Below the pieces are notes generated by a model. That model ran no database searches. It was not told where the DNA came from and saw only the letters and a program-made list of their open reading frames with translations. The position numbers and the translations under genes were made by a program. Source: Streptomyces spiralis (GTDB taxonomy: Bacteria > Actinomycetota > Actinomycetes > Streptomycetales > Streptomycetaceae). From it: DNA of 64,000 nucleotides. This document shows positions 26,796 to 35,564 of the stretch, piece by piece; positions within the stretch are counted from its first letter, which is position 1; each line of letters begins with the position of its first letter. The stretch lies in NCBI RefSeq assembly GCF_014654675.1, contig NZ_BNBC01000002.1, positions 186,001 through 250,000 on the forward strand, in the 5' to 3' direction.

Positions 26796-27503
26796 ATGCC
26801 GACGCGACTGATGGACCGGCAGGAAGTGTTCCGTCTCGTCGAGCAGGAGATGGCCCAGCTGGTCGAGGTGCTGCCCCAGGAGCGGTACGAGCTGGTCCAT
26901 CTCCCGGGGGCGCTGCGGATCGGGCTGCGCGAACTGGACCGGCAGGCCCGGGAGCGGCTGGACATCGCCCGGCCCGTGATCGTCTACTGCGCCGACGAGT
27001 TGTGCGACCTGAGCCCACGGGCGGCGGCCCGGCTCGAACAGCTCGGCTTCCGGCAGGTGTACGACTACGTGCCCGGCAAGGCGGACTGGCTCGCGGCGGG
27101 CCTGCCGAGGGAGGGAGAGCTGGCGTCCATACCGCTGTCCGGGGACGTGGCCGACCGCGACGTGCCCGTCTGCACGGTCGACCAGTCGATCGACGAGGCC
27201 CTGGCCAGGCTGGACGAGACCGGGCGGCGGGTGTGCGTGGTGACCGACGCCGAGCAGGTGGTCATCGGCCTTCTCCGGCACGAGGACGCCGCCGCCCTCA
27301 CCGGCGGAGTCGTGGACGACGTCCTGCAGCCCGGCCCGACGACGGTCCGTGCCGACCAGCCACTCGTCCCGCTGCTGGAGCGCATGGCGCGCTCGGGCAC
27401 GGCGGTCGTGCCGGTCACCGATCCGGAGGGACACCTCCTCGGCCTTCTGGAACGCGAGGACATCGAGCGCGTCGTCGCCCGGCGGGAGGCCGTGGCCGGC
27501 TGA
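26796..27503 (+). CDS. Rhodanese-like plus CBS-domain-pair protein
   Basis: A 235-residue fusion. The N-terminal half (about 1-105) is rhodanese-like: YELVHLPGALRIGLREL, then VIVYCADELCDLSPRAAARLEQLGFRQVYDYVPGKADW, with a candidate active-site Cys in the VYCADELC loop. The C-terminal half (about 115-232) is a CBS pair (VPVCTVDQSIDEALARL...VIGLLRHEDAA and VRADQPLVPLLERMARSGTAVVPV...LLGLLEREDIERVV). It may couple sulfur-transfer or redox chemistry to adenosyl-ligand sensing. GGAGGGAG at 26781-26788 fixes the start. A SigB-like promoter lies upstream. Confidence 0.9.
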   Translation: MPTRLMDRQEVFRLVEQEMAQLVEVLPQERYELVHLPGALRIGLRELDRQARERLDIARPVIVYCADELCDLSPRAAARLEQLGFRQVYDYVPGKADWLAAGLPREGELASIPLSGDVADRDVPVCTVDQSIDEALARLDETGRRVCVVTDAEQVVIGLLRHEDAAALTGGVVDDVLQPGPTTVRADQPLVPLLERMARSGTAVVPVTDPEGHLLGLLEREDIERVVARREAVAG

Positions 27504-27543
27504 ACCGGACCGGGACCACCGCGACCGGAAGACCGGAAAGGGA

Positions 27544-27628
27544 CTAGGGGGTGTCTCGCCGATCATGCCGGATCCGGGAGCGGTGCCAGGCGCCGCGAGC
27601 CCGGCATGATCGGCGAGACACCCCCTAG
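27544..27628. repeat. Perfect 28-bp inverted repeat between convergent genes
   Basis: The arms 27544-27571 and 27601-27628 are exact reverse complements. They begin and end with CTAG and have a 29-base spacer. The right arm contains the stop codon of the Usp gene (27625-27627). It can act as a bidirectional terminator. The unusual length, the perfection and the CTAG ends also fit a small mobile (MITE-like) insertion. Confidence 0.85.
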
Positions 27629-28497
27629 CGCACGGGAACGATGGCGACGGGGCAGCTCGCATGGTGCAGTACCGCGTGCGTCACCGAGCCCAGCGGCAGC
27701 CCCAGCCGGCCCTCGGCCGGGTGACGCGGAAGCACCAGGAGACCGGCCTCCTTCGAGGCATCCACCAGCGCGGAGGCGGGCGCGCCCGCGGCCAGCTCGG
27801 TGACCACGTTCACCCCGGGGAACTCCTTGCCGGGACGGGCGGCCCGGCTCAGCAGTTCGGCGTGGTCGCGCTGCTCCTGGTCCATGTCGTCCACCTGCGG
27901 CACCATGAGGCCGGCATGGTGCAGCGGCGTCCAGGCATGGACCAGGCGGACGGTGGCCCGGCGGCGGTCCGCCTCGGTGAGGGCGAACCGTACGGCCGGC
28001 TCGTCCCGGTCGTCGCGTATCCCGGCCACGATGTCGCCGCCCTTCGCGGGGTCCGGGGCGCCATGGGTCACGACCACCGGGCGGTCGGCGTGCGCGGCCG
28101 CTTTGAGGCTCACCGAGCCGAGCAGCAGTTCGGCGAAGCCGCCCCGCCCGCGGGTGCCGAGCACGATCATGTCGGCGTCCGCGTCCTCGGCCGCGTCGAG
28201 GACGGCCTCCGCCGGGTCGCCGTGGACGAGGGCGGTGTCCACCGGCAGCCGGGGATGCCCGGAGGCGACCAGCGCCCGGCAGTCGTCCAGCAGGCCGGTG
28301 GCCGCCTCGAAGACCTCCTCGGTGAGGCCCGCCCCGGTCTCGTCGTAGCCGACCTCTGGGCCGGGGCCGACGGAGTGCACGAGCCGCAACGCCCTGCCGC
28401 TCGACTCGGCTTCGGCGGCCGCCCAGTCGAGGGCGAGCCGGGAGTGCGGTGAGTCGTCGACTCCCACGAGGACCCTGCCATGGTGTTCGTCGGTCAT
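27625..28497 (-). CDS. Universal stress protein, tandem UspA domains
   Basis: A 290-residue protein with two UspA domains (about 1-145 and 150-290). The ATP-binding signature is present in the first (VLGTRGRGGFAELLLGSVSLKAAAHADRPVVVT) and partly in the second (LPRHPAEGRLGLPLGSVTHAVLHHASCPVAIV). Its stop codon is inside the long inverted repeat at 27544-27628. It is 13 bases downstream of the aconitase gene, so the two probably form one operon. It differs clearly from the Usp at 12659-13534. Confidence 0.93.
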   Translation of the reverse strand: MTDEHHGRVLVGVDDSPHSRLALDWAAAEAESSGRALRLVHSVGPGPEVGYDETGAGLTEEVFEAATGLLDDCRALVASGHPRLPVDTALVHGDPAEAVLDAAEDADADMIVLGTRGRGGFAELLLGSVSLKAAAHADRPVVVTHGAPDPAKGGDIVAGIRDDRDEPAVRFALTEADRRRATVRLVHAWTPLHHAGLMVPQVDDMDQEQRDHAELLSRAARPGKEFPGVNVVTELAAGAPASALVDASKEAGLLVLPRHPAEGRLGLPLGSVTHAVLHHASCPVAIVPVR

Positions 28498-28510
28498 CGG
28501 TGTCGTTCCT

Positions 28511-30490
28511 TCACGCGGAGCGGGCGAGCGCGGGGATCACACCCCCGGCGAGGACGGCCCGGCGCTGCCGGTCGGAGAGCCGGTGGCGGAGGCGGTAGTG
28601 CTCGTCGCGGGTGGTGTTGTGGGCGGTGAGCGTCGAGGGGCCCTGTGGCGCCAGCGCCTCGTGGAGTCCGTCGAGGCGCAACCGGTCGCCGGGCTGGATG
28701 CGCGCCTGGTCGGCGGGGTCGTCGAACTCCAGGGGCACGACACCGAAGTTGGCCAGGTTCTGCCAGTGGATCCGGGCGTAGGACTTCGCGATCACCGCAC
28801 GCAGCCCCAGGAACCGCAGGGTGATCGCGGCGTGTTCGCGGGAGGAGCCCTGCCCCCAGTTCTCGCCCGCGACGATCACATGGCCGCCGTTCTCCCGCAG
28901 TTCGGCCGCGCGCCGCGGATAGTCGGCGTCGAGCCGGGTGAGGGTGAACTCGGAGAGCTTGGGGATGTTGGAGCGGTAGGGGAGCGCCCTGGCCCCGGCG
29001 GGTGAGATCTCGTCCGTCGAGACGTCGTCGCCTGCCGTCAGCAGGACAGGGACGTCGATGGTGTCGGGCAGCGGATCCAGCTCGGGCAGGGCGGAGATGT
29101 TGGGGCCGCGTTCCAGCGAGATGTGGGCGGCTTCGTGGGGCGGCGGCGGTGACTCGAGCATGGCGGCGTTCACCGTGGCCTTCTCGGGCAGCTTCAACTG
29201 CGGGTACGGCACGTGGTGTTCGGCCGCCCAGTCACGGGGGTCGGTGATGGCGCCGGTCAGCGCGGAGGCCGTCGCCGTCTCCGGGGAGCAGAGCCAGACC
29301 GCGTCATCCTCGGTGCCCGAGCGGCCGGGGAAGTTGCGGGGAAAGGTGCGCAGCGAGTTCCGGCCGACGGCTGGGGCCTGGCCCATGCCGATGCAGCCCA
29401 GGCAGCCCGCCTGGTGCAGCCGCGCGCCGGCCGCCAGCAGGTCGAAGGTGGCGCCCGCGCGGGTGAGGTCCTGGAGGATCTCCCGCGAGGTCGGGTTGAC
29501 GTCGAAGCTCACCGCCGGAGAGGTCTGCCGGCCGCGCACCATGGCGGCCGCCATGGCGAAGTCGCGCAGCCCCGGGTTGGCGGAGGAGCCGATCACGGCC
29601 TGCCCGATCGGTTCGCCCGCCACCTCGCGCACGGCGACCACGTTGCCGGGCGAGGTGGGCCGGGCGATCAGCGGCTGAAGACCGGACAGGTCGAGGTCCT
29701 CCTCCAGGTCGTAGCGGGCGCCTGGTTCGGCGGCGATCTCGTGGAAGTCGTGCTCGCGGCCCTCGGTGCGCAGAAAGGCGCGCACGGCGTCGTCGGCGGG
29801 GAACACCGATGTGGTGGCGCCCAGTTCGGCGCCCATGTTGGCGATCACGTGCCGGTCCATCGCGGTCAAGTGGGCCAGCCCCGGGCCGTGGTACTCCAGG
29901 ACGCGGCCCACGGCGCCTTTCACCCCGTGCCGGCGCAGCATCTCCAGGATCACGTCCTTGGCGCTGGCCCACTCGGGCAGGGTGCCGGTGAGCCGTACGC
30001 CCCAGATCTGCGGCATGCGCACGTACAGCGGCTGTCCGGCCATGGCCAGCGCCACCTCCAGGCCGCCGACTCCGATGGCCAGCATGCCCAGCGAGCCCGC
30101 GGCACAGGTGTGGGAGTCGGAGCCGGCCAGGCTCTTGCCGGGGACGCCGAAGCGCTGCATATGGGTCGGGTGCGAGACGCCGTTGCCGGGCTTGGAGTAC
30201 CAGATGCCGTAGTGCCGGGCGGCCGAGCGCAGGAAGGCGTGGTCCTCCGCGTTGCGCTCGTCGGCCTGGAGCAGGTTGTGGTCGACGTACTGCACGCTCA
30301 GTTCCGTGCGCACCCGCTCCGGGCCGAGCGCCTCCAGCTCCTGCATCACCAGCGTCCCGGTGGCGTCCTGGGTGAGGGTCTGGTCGATCCGCAGGCCGAT
30401 CTCCTCCCCGGCGGCCATGCTGCCCTCGACCAGGTGCTCCTCGATGAGCCGGTGCGCCACCGTCCCGCCCGAACGCCGCTCGGTGACCAT
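28511..30490 (-). CDS. Aconitate hydratase, Aquifex-type (putative)
   Basis: A 659-residue [4Fe-4S] hydro-lyase that interconverts citrate and isocitrate. The cluster cysteines are Cys129 (DSHTCAAG), Cys363 and Cys366 (GCLGCIGMG). The C-terminal swivel domain has the typical GENWGQGSSREHAAITLRFLG. The length (about 650) fits the shorter aconitase branch sometimes called Aquifex type, rather than the roughly 900-residue AcnA that Streptomyces uses in its main TCA cycle, so this is probably an accessory enzyme expressed under stress. The ATG at 30490 has GAAGGGG upstream. It overlaps neither neighbour and is followed closely by a Usp gene. Confidence 0.92.
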   Translation of the reverse strand: MVTERRSGGTVAHRLIEEHLVEGSMAAGEEIGLRIDQTLTQDATGTLVMQELEALGPERVRTELSVQYVDHNLLQADERNAEDHAFLRSAARHYGIWYSKPGNGVSHPTHMQRFGVPGKSLAGSDSHTCAAGSLGMLAIGVGGLEVALAMAGQPLYVRMPQIWGVRLTGTLPEWASAKDVILEMLRRHGVKGAVGRVLEYHGPGLAHLTAMDRHVIANMGAELGATTSVFPADDAVRAFLRTEGREHDFHEIAAEPGARYDLEEDLDLSGLQPLIARPTSPGNVVAVREVAGEPIGQAVIGSSANPGLRDFAMAAAMVRGRQTSPAVSFDVNPTSREILQDLTRAGATFDLLAAGARLHQAGCLGCIGMGQAPAVGRNSLRTFPRNFPGRSGTEDDAVWLCSPETATASALTGAITDPRDWAAEHHVPYPQLKLPEKATVNAAMLESPPPPHEAAHISLERGPNISALPELDPLPDTIDVPVLLTAGDDVSTDEISPAGARALPYRSNIPKLSEFTLTRLDADYPRRAAELRENGGHVIVAGENWGQGSSREHAAITLRFLGLRAVIAKSYARIHWQNLANFGVVPLEFDDPADQARIQPGDRLRLDGLHEALAPQGPSTLTAHNTTRDEHYRLRHRLSDRQRRAVLAGGVIPALARSA

Positions 30491-30594
30491 CAGGTCAGCC
30501 CCTTCCCGGTGTGGGTCCACGCTCACCTCGGTGAGGCGCGCGCGCCGGATTCCCCGGACGTATCCCGCGTACCCGTCCCCGCGCGCCGTACCGC

Positions 30595-30624
30595 GGTTGG
30601 CCGTGATCCGGCCGGGTACCCGGG
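30595..30624 (+). promoter_or_regulatory. SigB-like promoter upstream of the DUF6343 gene
   Basis: GGTT (30595-30598), 15 bases, then GGGTAC (30614-30619) matches GNNT-N14-16-GGGTAY. It lies inside the palindrome CCGGGTACCCGGG (30612-30624). The gene starts about 45 bases downstream. Confidence 0.5.
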
Positions 30625-30668
30625 CGCGCGTCAGGTGGCAGCAGGTGCGAGCGCCTGGAGGACATGCC

Positions 30669-31055
30669 ATGACCGACGACAACTCCCGGCGGCGGACCGA
30701 AGGCGACCGGACCCCTCGATGGGCGGCACGGGACGACGACGCCCACCGGACCCGGGAACCGGTGCCGCGGGCGCGCTCCGGCATGATCGGCCGCCGCTAC
30801 CCACGGACCGGCACCGAGCCGGCCACCGCGCAGAGCCCGCTGGGGCTGCGCCTGCTTCTGTCCGCCGTCTTCGTGCCGCTGTTCTGCGCGGCGGCGGCGT
30901 TCTTCGCGCTCTGGGCGGCCGACTGGATCCCCGGCGACAGCCCGGGCCGCGGCGCCCTTGTCGTCATCGCCGCCGTGTGCGCGGCGCTCGCCGTGCTGGC
31001 AGCGGTCGATCTGGCGGTGGTGGTGCGCCGGATGCGGCGCGAGCGCGGGACCTGA
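30669..31055 (+). CDS. DUF6343-like small membrane protein
   Basis: A 128-residue protein with a charged N-terminus, then the family-like segment MIGRRYPRTGTEPATAQSPL, and two membrane helices (about 56-80, LRLLLSAVFVPLFCAAAAFFAL; about 95-118, GALVVIAAVCAALAVLAAVDL) before a basic tail RRMRRERGT. The function is unknown. GGAGG at 30657-30661 sets the ATG at 30669. It is divergent from the aconitase gene and has a good SigB-like promoter, which supports a role in the general stress response. Confidence 0.75.
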   Translation: MTDDNSRRRTEGDRTPRWAARDDDAHRTREPVPRARSGMIGRRYPRTGTEPATAQSPLGLRLLLSAVFVPLFCAAAAFFALWAADWIPGDSPGRGALVVIAAVCAALAVLAAVDLAVVVRRMRRERGT

Positions 31056-31105
31056 TCGTCACCCGCCCGCGCCGGTCACGGTCACGGGCGGGTCGTCCCG
31101 TCGTC

Positions 31106-31774
31106 TCACGGGCGGGTCGTCTCCGCGTACCGCTGGCGCTCCGCGCACCACTCCCTGGCGATGTCGACGAGCTGGTCGAGCGCGTCAGGTTCCTGGAACA
31201 GGTGGGTGGCACCGGGCACCACGCGCACGGCGTGGGGCACGTGCAGCCGGTGTGCCGCCCTCTCGGTCAGCCTCAGCACTCCCGGCTCCTGCCCGCCGGC
31301 CACGAACAGCACCGGTACGCGGACCCGCTTGATCGTGTCGGTCCCCGGGTCGGGCAGGCCGCCCCACAGCACCACGGTCAGTACCTGGTCCGGCAGGTCG
31401 GCCGCCGCTTCGAGCACCGAACTCGCCTGGGTGCCGACCCCGAACAGGATGACCGGCAGGGCCCGCGTGTCGGGTTGGATCTTGACCCAGTCGACCGTGG
31501 CCACCAGGCGGCGGGACAGCAGTGCCACGTCGAAGAGGTGCTCACCGCTCCCCGTGGCCCTGTGCTCCTCCTCCCTCTTGCTGAGCAGGTCCACCAGCAG
31601 GGTCGCGATCCCGGCCGCGTGCAGGCGGGCGGCGATCGACCGGCTGTGATCGTTCTGCCGGGAACTGTCGACGCCGTGCGGGAGCACCGCGATCGCTTCG
31701 GCCGCCGCCGGAACGGACAGGTCGCCGTCCAGGTTGACGCGATCGGCGGGCACCGACACCGTCTCGGACATCAT
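31106..31774 (-). CDS. Dienelactone-hydrolase-like protein lacking the nucleophile
   Basis: A 222-residue alpha/beta-hydrolase-fold protein of the type that sits in actinobacterial stress clusters. The elbow that in relatives reads GYFGASTGAAAAL is here ILFGVGTQASSVL, so Ser is replaced by Gly. The acid motif (usually GGRDDVV) reads GGQEPGV. The late histidine in GATHLFQEP is kept. It is therefore probably a pseudoenzyme or has another role. Two adjacent ATG codons (31774, 31771) can start it. A GGGTACCC palindrome lies about 55 bases upstream. Confidence 0.8.
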   Translation of the reverse strand: MMSETVSVPADRVNLDGDLSVPAAAEAIAVLPHGVDSSRQNDHSRSIAARLHAAGIATLLVDLLSKREEEHRATGSGEHLFDVALLSRRLVATVDWVKIQPDTRALPVILFGVGTQASSVLEAAADLPDQVLTVVLWGGLPDPGTDTIKRVRVPVLFVAGGQEPGVLRLTERAAHRLHVPHAVRVVPGATHLFQEPDALDQLVDIAREWCAERQRYAETTRP

Positions 31775-31872
31775 GGGTCATCACTCCCCGGCCACTTGGC
31801 TTCGTGGGCGAACACATCCACTCCGGGCCCGGGTACCCGCCCAGGACGCACCGGATTGCCCTGGTTCGGCAC

Positions 31873-31923
31873 GGGATTCCGGCAGGGGATCGCCGGCCCG
31901 GGAATCCGGCAGGGGATCGGCCG
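31873..31923. repeat. Direct repeat, 2 x about 26 bp
   Basis: Two adjacent near-identical copies beginning GGGATTCCGGCAGGGGATCG and GGGAATCCGGCAGGGGATCG lie in the gap between the PEBP gene and the hydrolase gene, directly after the PEBP stop. No gene is disturbed. Confidence 0.7.
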
Positions 31924-31931
31924 GGGAGACG

Positions 31932-32384
31932 TCACCGCTGGTAGAGCCCGACGAGGGTGCCGCTGGCGAGTTGCCGCTTCTCGACCTCCTCGTGCACCTC
32001 GGTGGCGCTGGGCGCGTCGGGGAGGACGCAGGGCTCCTTGAGCGCGTACAGGCGGAAGAAGTAGCGGTGCGGATCGTCGCCCGGCGGGGGATGCGGTCCG
32101 CCCCAGCCCCGTTCGCCGTAGCCGTTGACCAGTTCGGTGCCGCCGGGCGGGCACTCGCCGGTGGCGACACCATCGCTGTGGGGATCGATGCCGACCACGG
32201 CCCAGTGCACGAAGGTGCCCGAGGGCGCGTCGGGATCCTCGCACAGCAGCACGAGTTCGGCCGCGTCGTCCGGCGCGCCGCTCCACCTCAGCGGTGGGGA
32301 GACGCTCTCCGCCTCGAACGCGTACCGGCGCGCGATGAAGGCGTGATCGTTGAAAGCGCTGCTAGAGAGTTCGATGCCAGCCAT
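31932..32384 (-). CDS. YbhB/YbcL-type phosphatidylethanolamine-binding (PEBP) protein
   Basis: A 150-residue PEBP-fold protein of the bacterial YbhB/YbcL family. Ligand-pocket motifs are visible: LLCEDPDAPSGTFVHWAVVG and, after the NGYGERGWGGPHPPPGDDPH loop, RYFFRLYAL. No signal peptide, so it is cytoplasmic. The biological ligand is unknown. A GGGTACCCC palindrome lies only about ten bases before the start codon, so any SigB-like transcript from it would be almost leaderless. Confidence 0.92.
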   Translation of the reverse strand: MAGIELSSSAFNDHAFIARRYAFEAESVSPPLRWSGAPDDAAELVLLCEDPDAPSGTFVHWAVVGIDPHSDGVATGECPPGGTELVNGYGERGWGGPHPPPGDDPHRYFFRLYALKEPCVLPDAPSATEVHEEVEKRQLASGTLVGLYQR

Positions 32385-32457
32385 GCCTGCCGGGGTACCC
32401 CTCGGCGGCCGTCCCTACCGGAGGACGCCACCGGGCGCGGCGCATCGCCGCGGTCGC

Positions 32458-32491
32458 GGCGGTGAGGGGCCGGGGCGGGCCCCTCACCGCC
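32458..32491 (-). terminator. Intrinsic terminator after the acyl-CoA dehydrogenase gene
   Basis: GGCGGTGAGGGGC (32458-32470) pairs perfectly with GCCCCTCACCGCC (32479-32491) around an eight-base loop. It is immediately downstream of the dehydrogenase stop codon. Confidence 0.8.
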
Positions 32492-32497
32492 GGGAAC

Positions 32498-33721
<1,224 letters not shown>

Positions 33722-33726
33722 GATGG

Positions 33727-34770
33727 TCAGCCCTCCTGAAGGCCCTCGTGCAAGGTGGTGAGGCCGTGCCGGATGAAGACGGGAACGAGGTCGCCGATGC
33801 GGTCGAAGCCGCGGCCGACCGTCTGGCCGAGCGTGTACCGGTAGTGGATGCCCTCCAGGATCACCGCGAGCTTGAACCAGGCGAACGCGGTGTACCAGTC
33901 GACGGCGCCGACGTCGCGCCCCGACCGCGCGGCGTACCGTTCGATCAGCTCGGCGGGCGAGGGGTGCCCGGGGGCCTGGGCGGTGGTGGACACGGGCGAG
34001 TCGGGCATGCCCAGCGGGGTGGAGTACATCACCAGCAGGCCCAGGTCGGTGAGCGGGTCGCCGAGCGTGGACATCTCCCAGTCGAGGATCGCCTTGATCC
34101 TGTCGGCGCCGTCCACGGTCCCGATCAGTACGTTGTCGAGACGGTAGTCGCCGTGCACCACGGTGGGCGCGGGGGAGACCGGCAGTCGGCGGCCGAGAGC
34201 GGCGTGCAGTTCGTCGATGCCCGGCAGGTCGCGGTTGCGGGAGGCGTCCAGCTGCTTGCCCCAGCGCCGCAGCTGCCGGTCCAGGAACCCCTCGGGCCGG
34301 CCGAAGTCGCCGAGGCCCACGCCGTCGGGGTCCACCGCGTGCAGCTCCACCAGGGTGTCGACGAGGGACAGCACCGCGTTCCGGGTGCGCTCCTCGCCCA
34401 GCGGGGCGAGCTGGTCGGCCGTGCGGTAGGGGGTGCCCTCGACGAACTCCATGACGTAGAACGGTGCCCCCAGCACGTCCTCGTCCTCGCACAGCAGCAC
34501 CGGGCGGGGCACCGGCACGTTCGTGGGGTGCAGGGCGCTGATCACCCGGTGCTCACGCCTCATGTCGTGCGCGGTGGCCAGCACATGGCCGAGCGGAGGC
34601 CGCCGCACGACCCACTTCGAGACGCCGTCCGAGAGCGCGTACGTCAGGTTCGACCGTCCGCCCTCGATCAGCCGGCCGGTCAGGGGGCCGCCCACCAGGC
34701 CGGGCCGCTCACGGTCGAGCAGCCCGCGCAGCCGGTCGAGGTCGAGTCCGGGCGGGTGGTCAGGGCTCAT
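33727..34770 (-). CDS. APH/ChoK-family phosphotransferase (ACAD11 N-domain-like)
   Basis: A 347-residue kinase-fold protein. Kinase motifs are present: SNLTYAL and KWVVRRPPLGH (nucleotide-binding lobe), VVHGDYRLDNVLIG (catalytic loop) and ILDWEMSTLGDPLTDLG (metal loop). It resembles the N-terminal kinase domain of ACAD10/ACAD11, which phosphorylates hydroxyacyl-CoAs so that they can be dehydrated, rather than antibiotic-resistance kinases. ATG 34770 has AGGAG upstream. It is the first gene of the two-gene operon with the acyl-CoA dehydrogenase. A TetR-type near-palindrome lies about 50 bases upstream. Confidence 0.9.
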   Translation of the reverse strand: MSPDHPPGLDLDRLRGLLDRERPGLVGGPLTGRLIEGGRSNLTYALSDGVSKWVVRRPPLGHVLATAHDMRREHRVISALHPTNVPVPRPVLLCEDEDVLGAPFYVMEFVEGTPYRTADQLAPLGEERTRNAVLSLVDTLVELHAVDPDGVGLGDFGRPEGFLDRQLRRWGKQLDASRNRDLPGIDELHAALGRRLPVSPAPTVVHGDYRLDNVLIGTVDGADRIKAILDWEMSTLGDPLTDLGLLVMYSTPLGMPDSPVSTTAQAPGHPSPAELIERYAARSGRDVGAVDWYTAFAWFKLAVILEGIHYRYTLGQTVGRGFDRIGDLVPVFIRHGLTTLHEGLQEG

Positions 34771-34818
34771 CGAACGCTCCTGGGAACGAGACGACAACAT
34801 CAGGTCCCGACCATCATC

Positions 34819-34830
34819 CTGACTAGTCGG
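34819..34830. promoter_or_regulatory. Near-palindromic operator candidate CTGACTAGTCGG
   Basis: The centre GACTAGTC is a perfect palindrome and the full 12 bases match at ten positions. It sits in the promoter region of the APH/acyl-CoA dehydrogenase operon. The form resembles sites of TetR-type regulators of fatty-acid genes; the regulator is not identified. Confidence 0.4.
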
Positions 34831-34882
34831 TATGTCGTCCAGTCCGGGGTGTGTCATGTGCGGCATCTCGCAGCGGTCCGCA

Positions 34883-35440
34883 TCAGCGGAGCGCTGCGGC
34901 CACCAGGCCGCGGACGTCCCCGGGCGAGACGCCTCCGCCGTTCACCAGGCGATCGAAGACGAGGCCGTCCACGCAGGTCAGCAGGGTGACCGTACGGTCC
35001 TCGGCGTCGCCGACGCCCTGCGCGGCCAGGAAGGCGCGCACCACGTCACGCCCCGCGTTCTCGCGCGGCGTGAGGATCTCCCGCAGTTCGGGATGGTGCA
35101 CGCTCTCGATGGCGCAGGCGTAACGCGCCAGGGAGCGCCGGCGTCCGTCCCCCGTGAGCCGCCGCTCCATGAGGGCGGTGATCCCGGCCACGAGTTCCTC
35201 GGCGTCGCGCGGCACCGGCGTCCTCCTTCCGGTCTCCTCCAGCTCCGCCTGGTCGCGCTCGACCAGGCGCCGCACCAGGGCGGTGAGCAGGGCCTGACGC
35301 GTGCGGAAGTAGGCGGAGGTCGTACCCGGAGGCACCTCGGCCTCCCGGTCCACCGCGCGATGGGTCAGCCCGCGCATCCCGCTGCGGGCGAGCACGTCGA
35401 TGGCGGCGTCGGCGAGAACGGCGCGTCGGTCCCTGGGCAC
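34883..35440 (-). CDS. TetR-family transcriptional regulator
   Basis: A 185-residue repressor. The N-terminal HTH is clear (RRAVLADAAIDVLARSGMRG, LTHRAVDREAEVPPGTTSAYFRTRQALL), followed by a helical ligand domain. The start is a GTG at 35440. It is divergent from the FAD monooxygenase gene, and the 124-base gap holds two and a half copies of a TTCTACA/TGTAGAA palindrome, so it very probably represses both itself and the monooxygenase. The inducing compound is unknown. Confidence 0.92.
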   Translation of the reverse strand: MPRDRRAVLADAAIDVLARSGMRGLTHRAVDREAEVPPGTTSAYFRTRQALLTALVRRLVERDQAELEETGRRTPVPRDAEELVAGITALMERRLTGDGRRRSLARYACAIESVHHPELREILTPRENAGRDVVRAFLAAQGVGDAEDRTVTLLTCVDGLVFDRLVNGGGVSPGDVRGLVAAALR

Positions 35441-35446
35441 CCCCCA

Positions 35447-35521
35447 TTTCTACACCCCCGTTTCTACACCTGTAGAGAGGCGGGATTAGTCTGCGGCATG
35501 GCGCTTCTACACCTGTAGAAG
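35447..35521. promoter_or_regulatory. TetR operators (TTCTACA-N2-TGTAGAA)
   Basis: TTCTACACCTGTAGAA at 35505-35520 is a perfect palindrome. TTCTACACCTGTAGA recurs at 35462-35476, and a half-site TTTCTACAC is at 35447-35455. The set lies between the divergent TetR and monooxygenase genes, the classic position for a local repressor. Confidence 0.85.
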
Positions 35522-35564
35522 ATCCGGAGTCGCGGGTTGCGCATCGGGCATGGGGAGGACGGAC

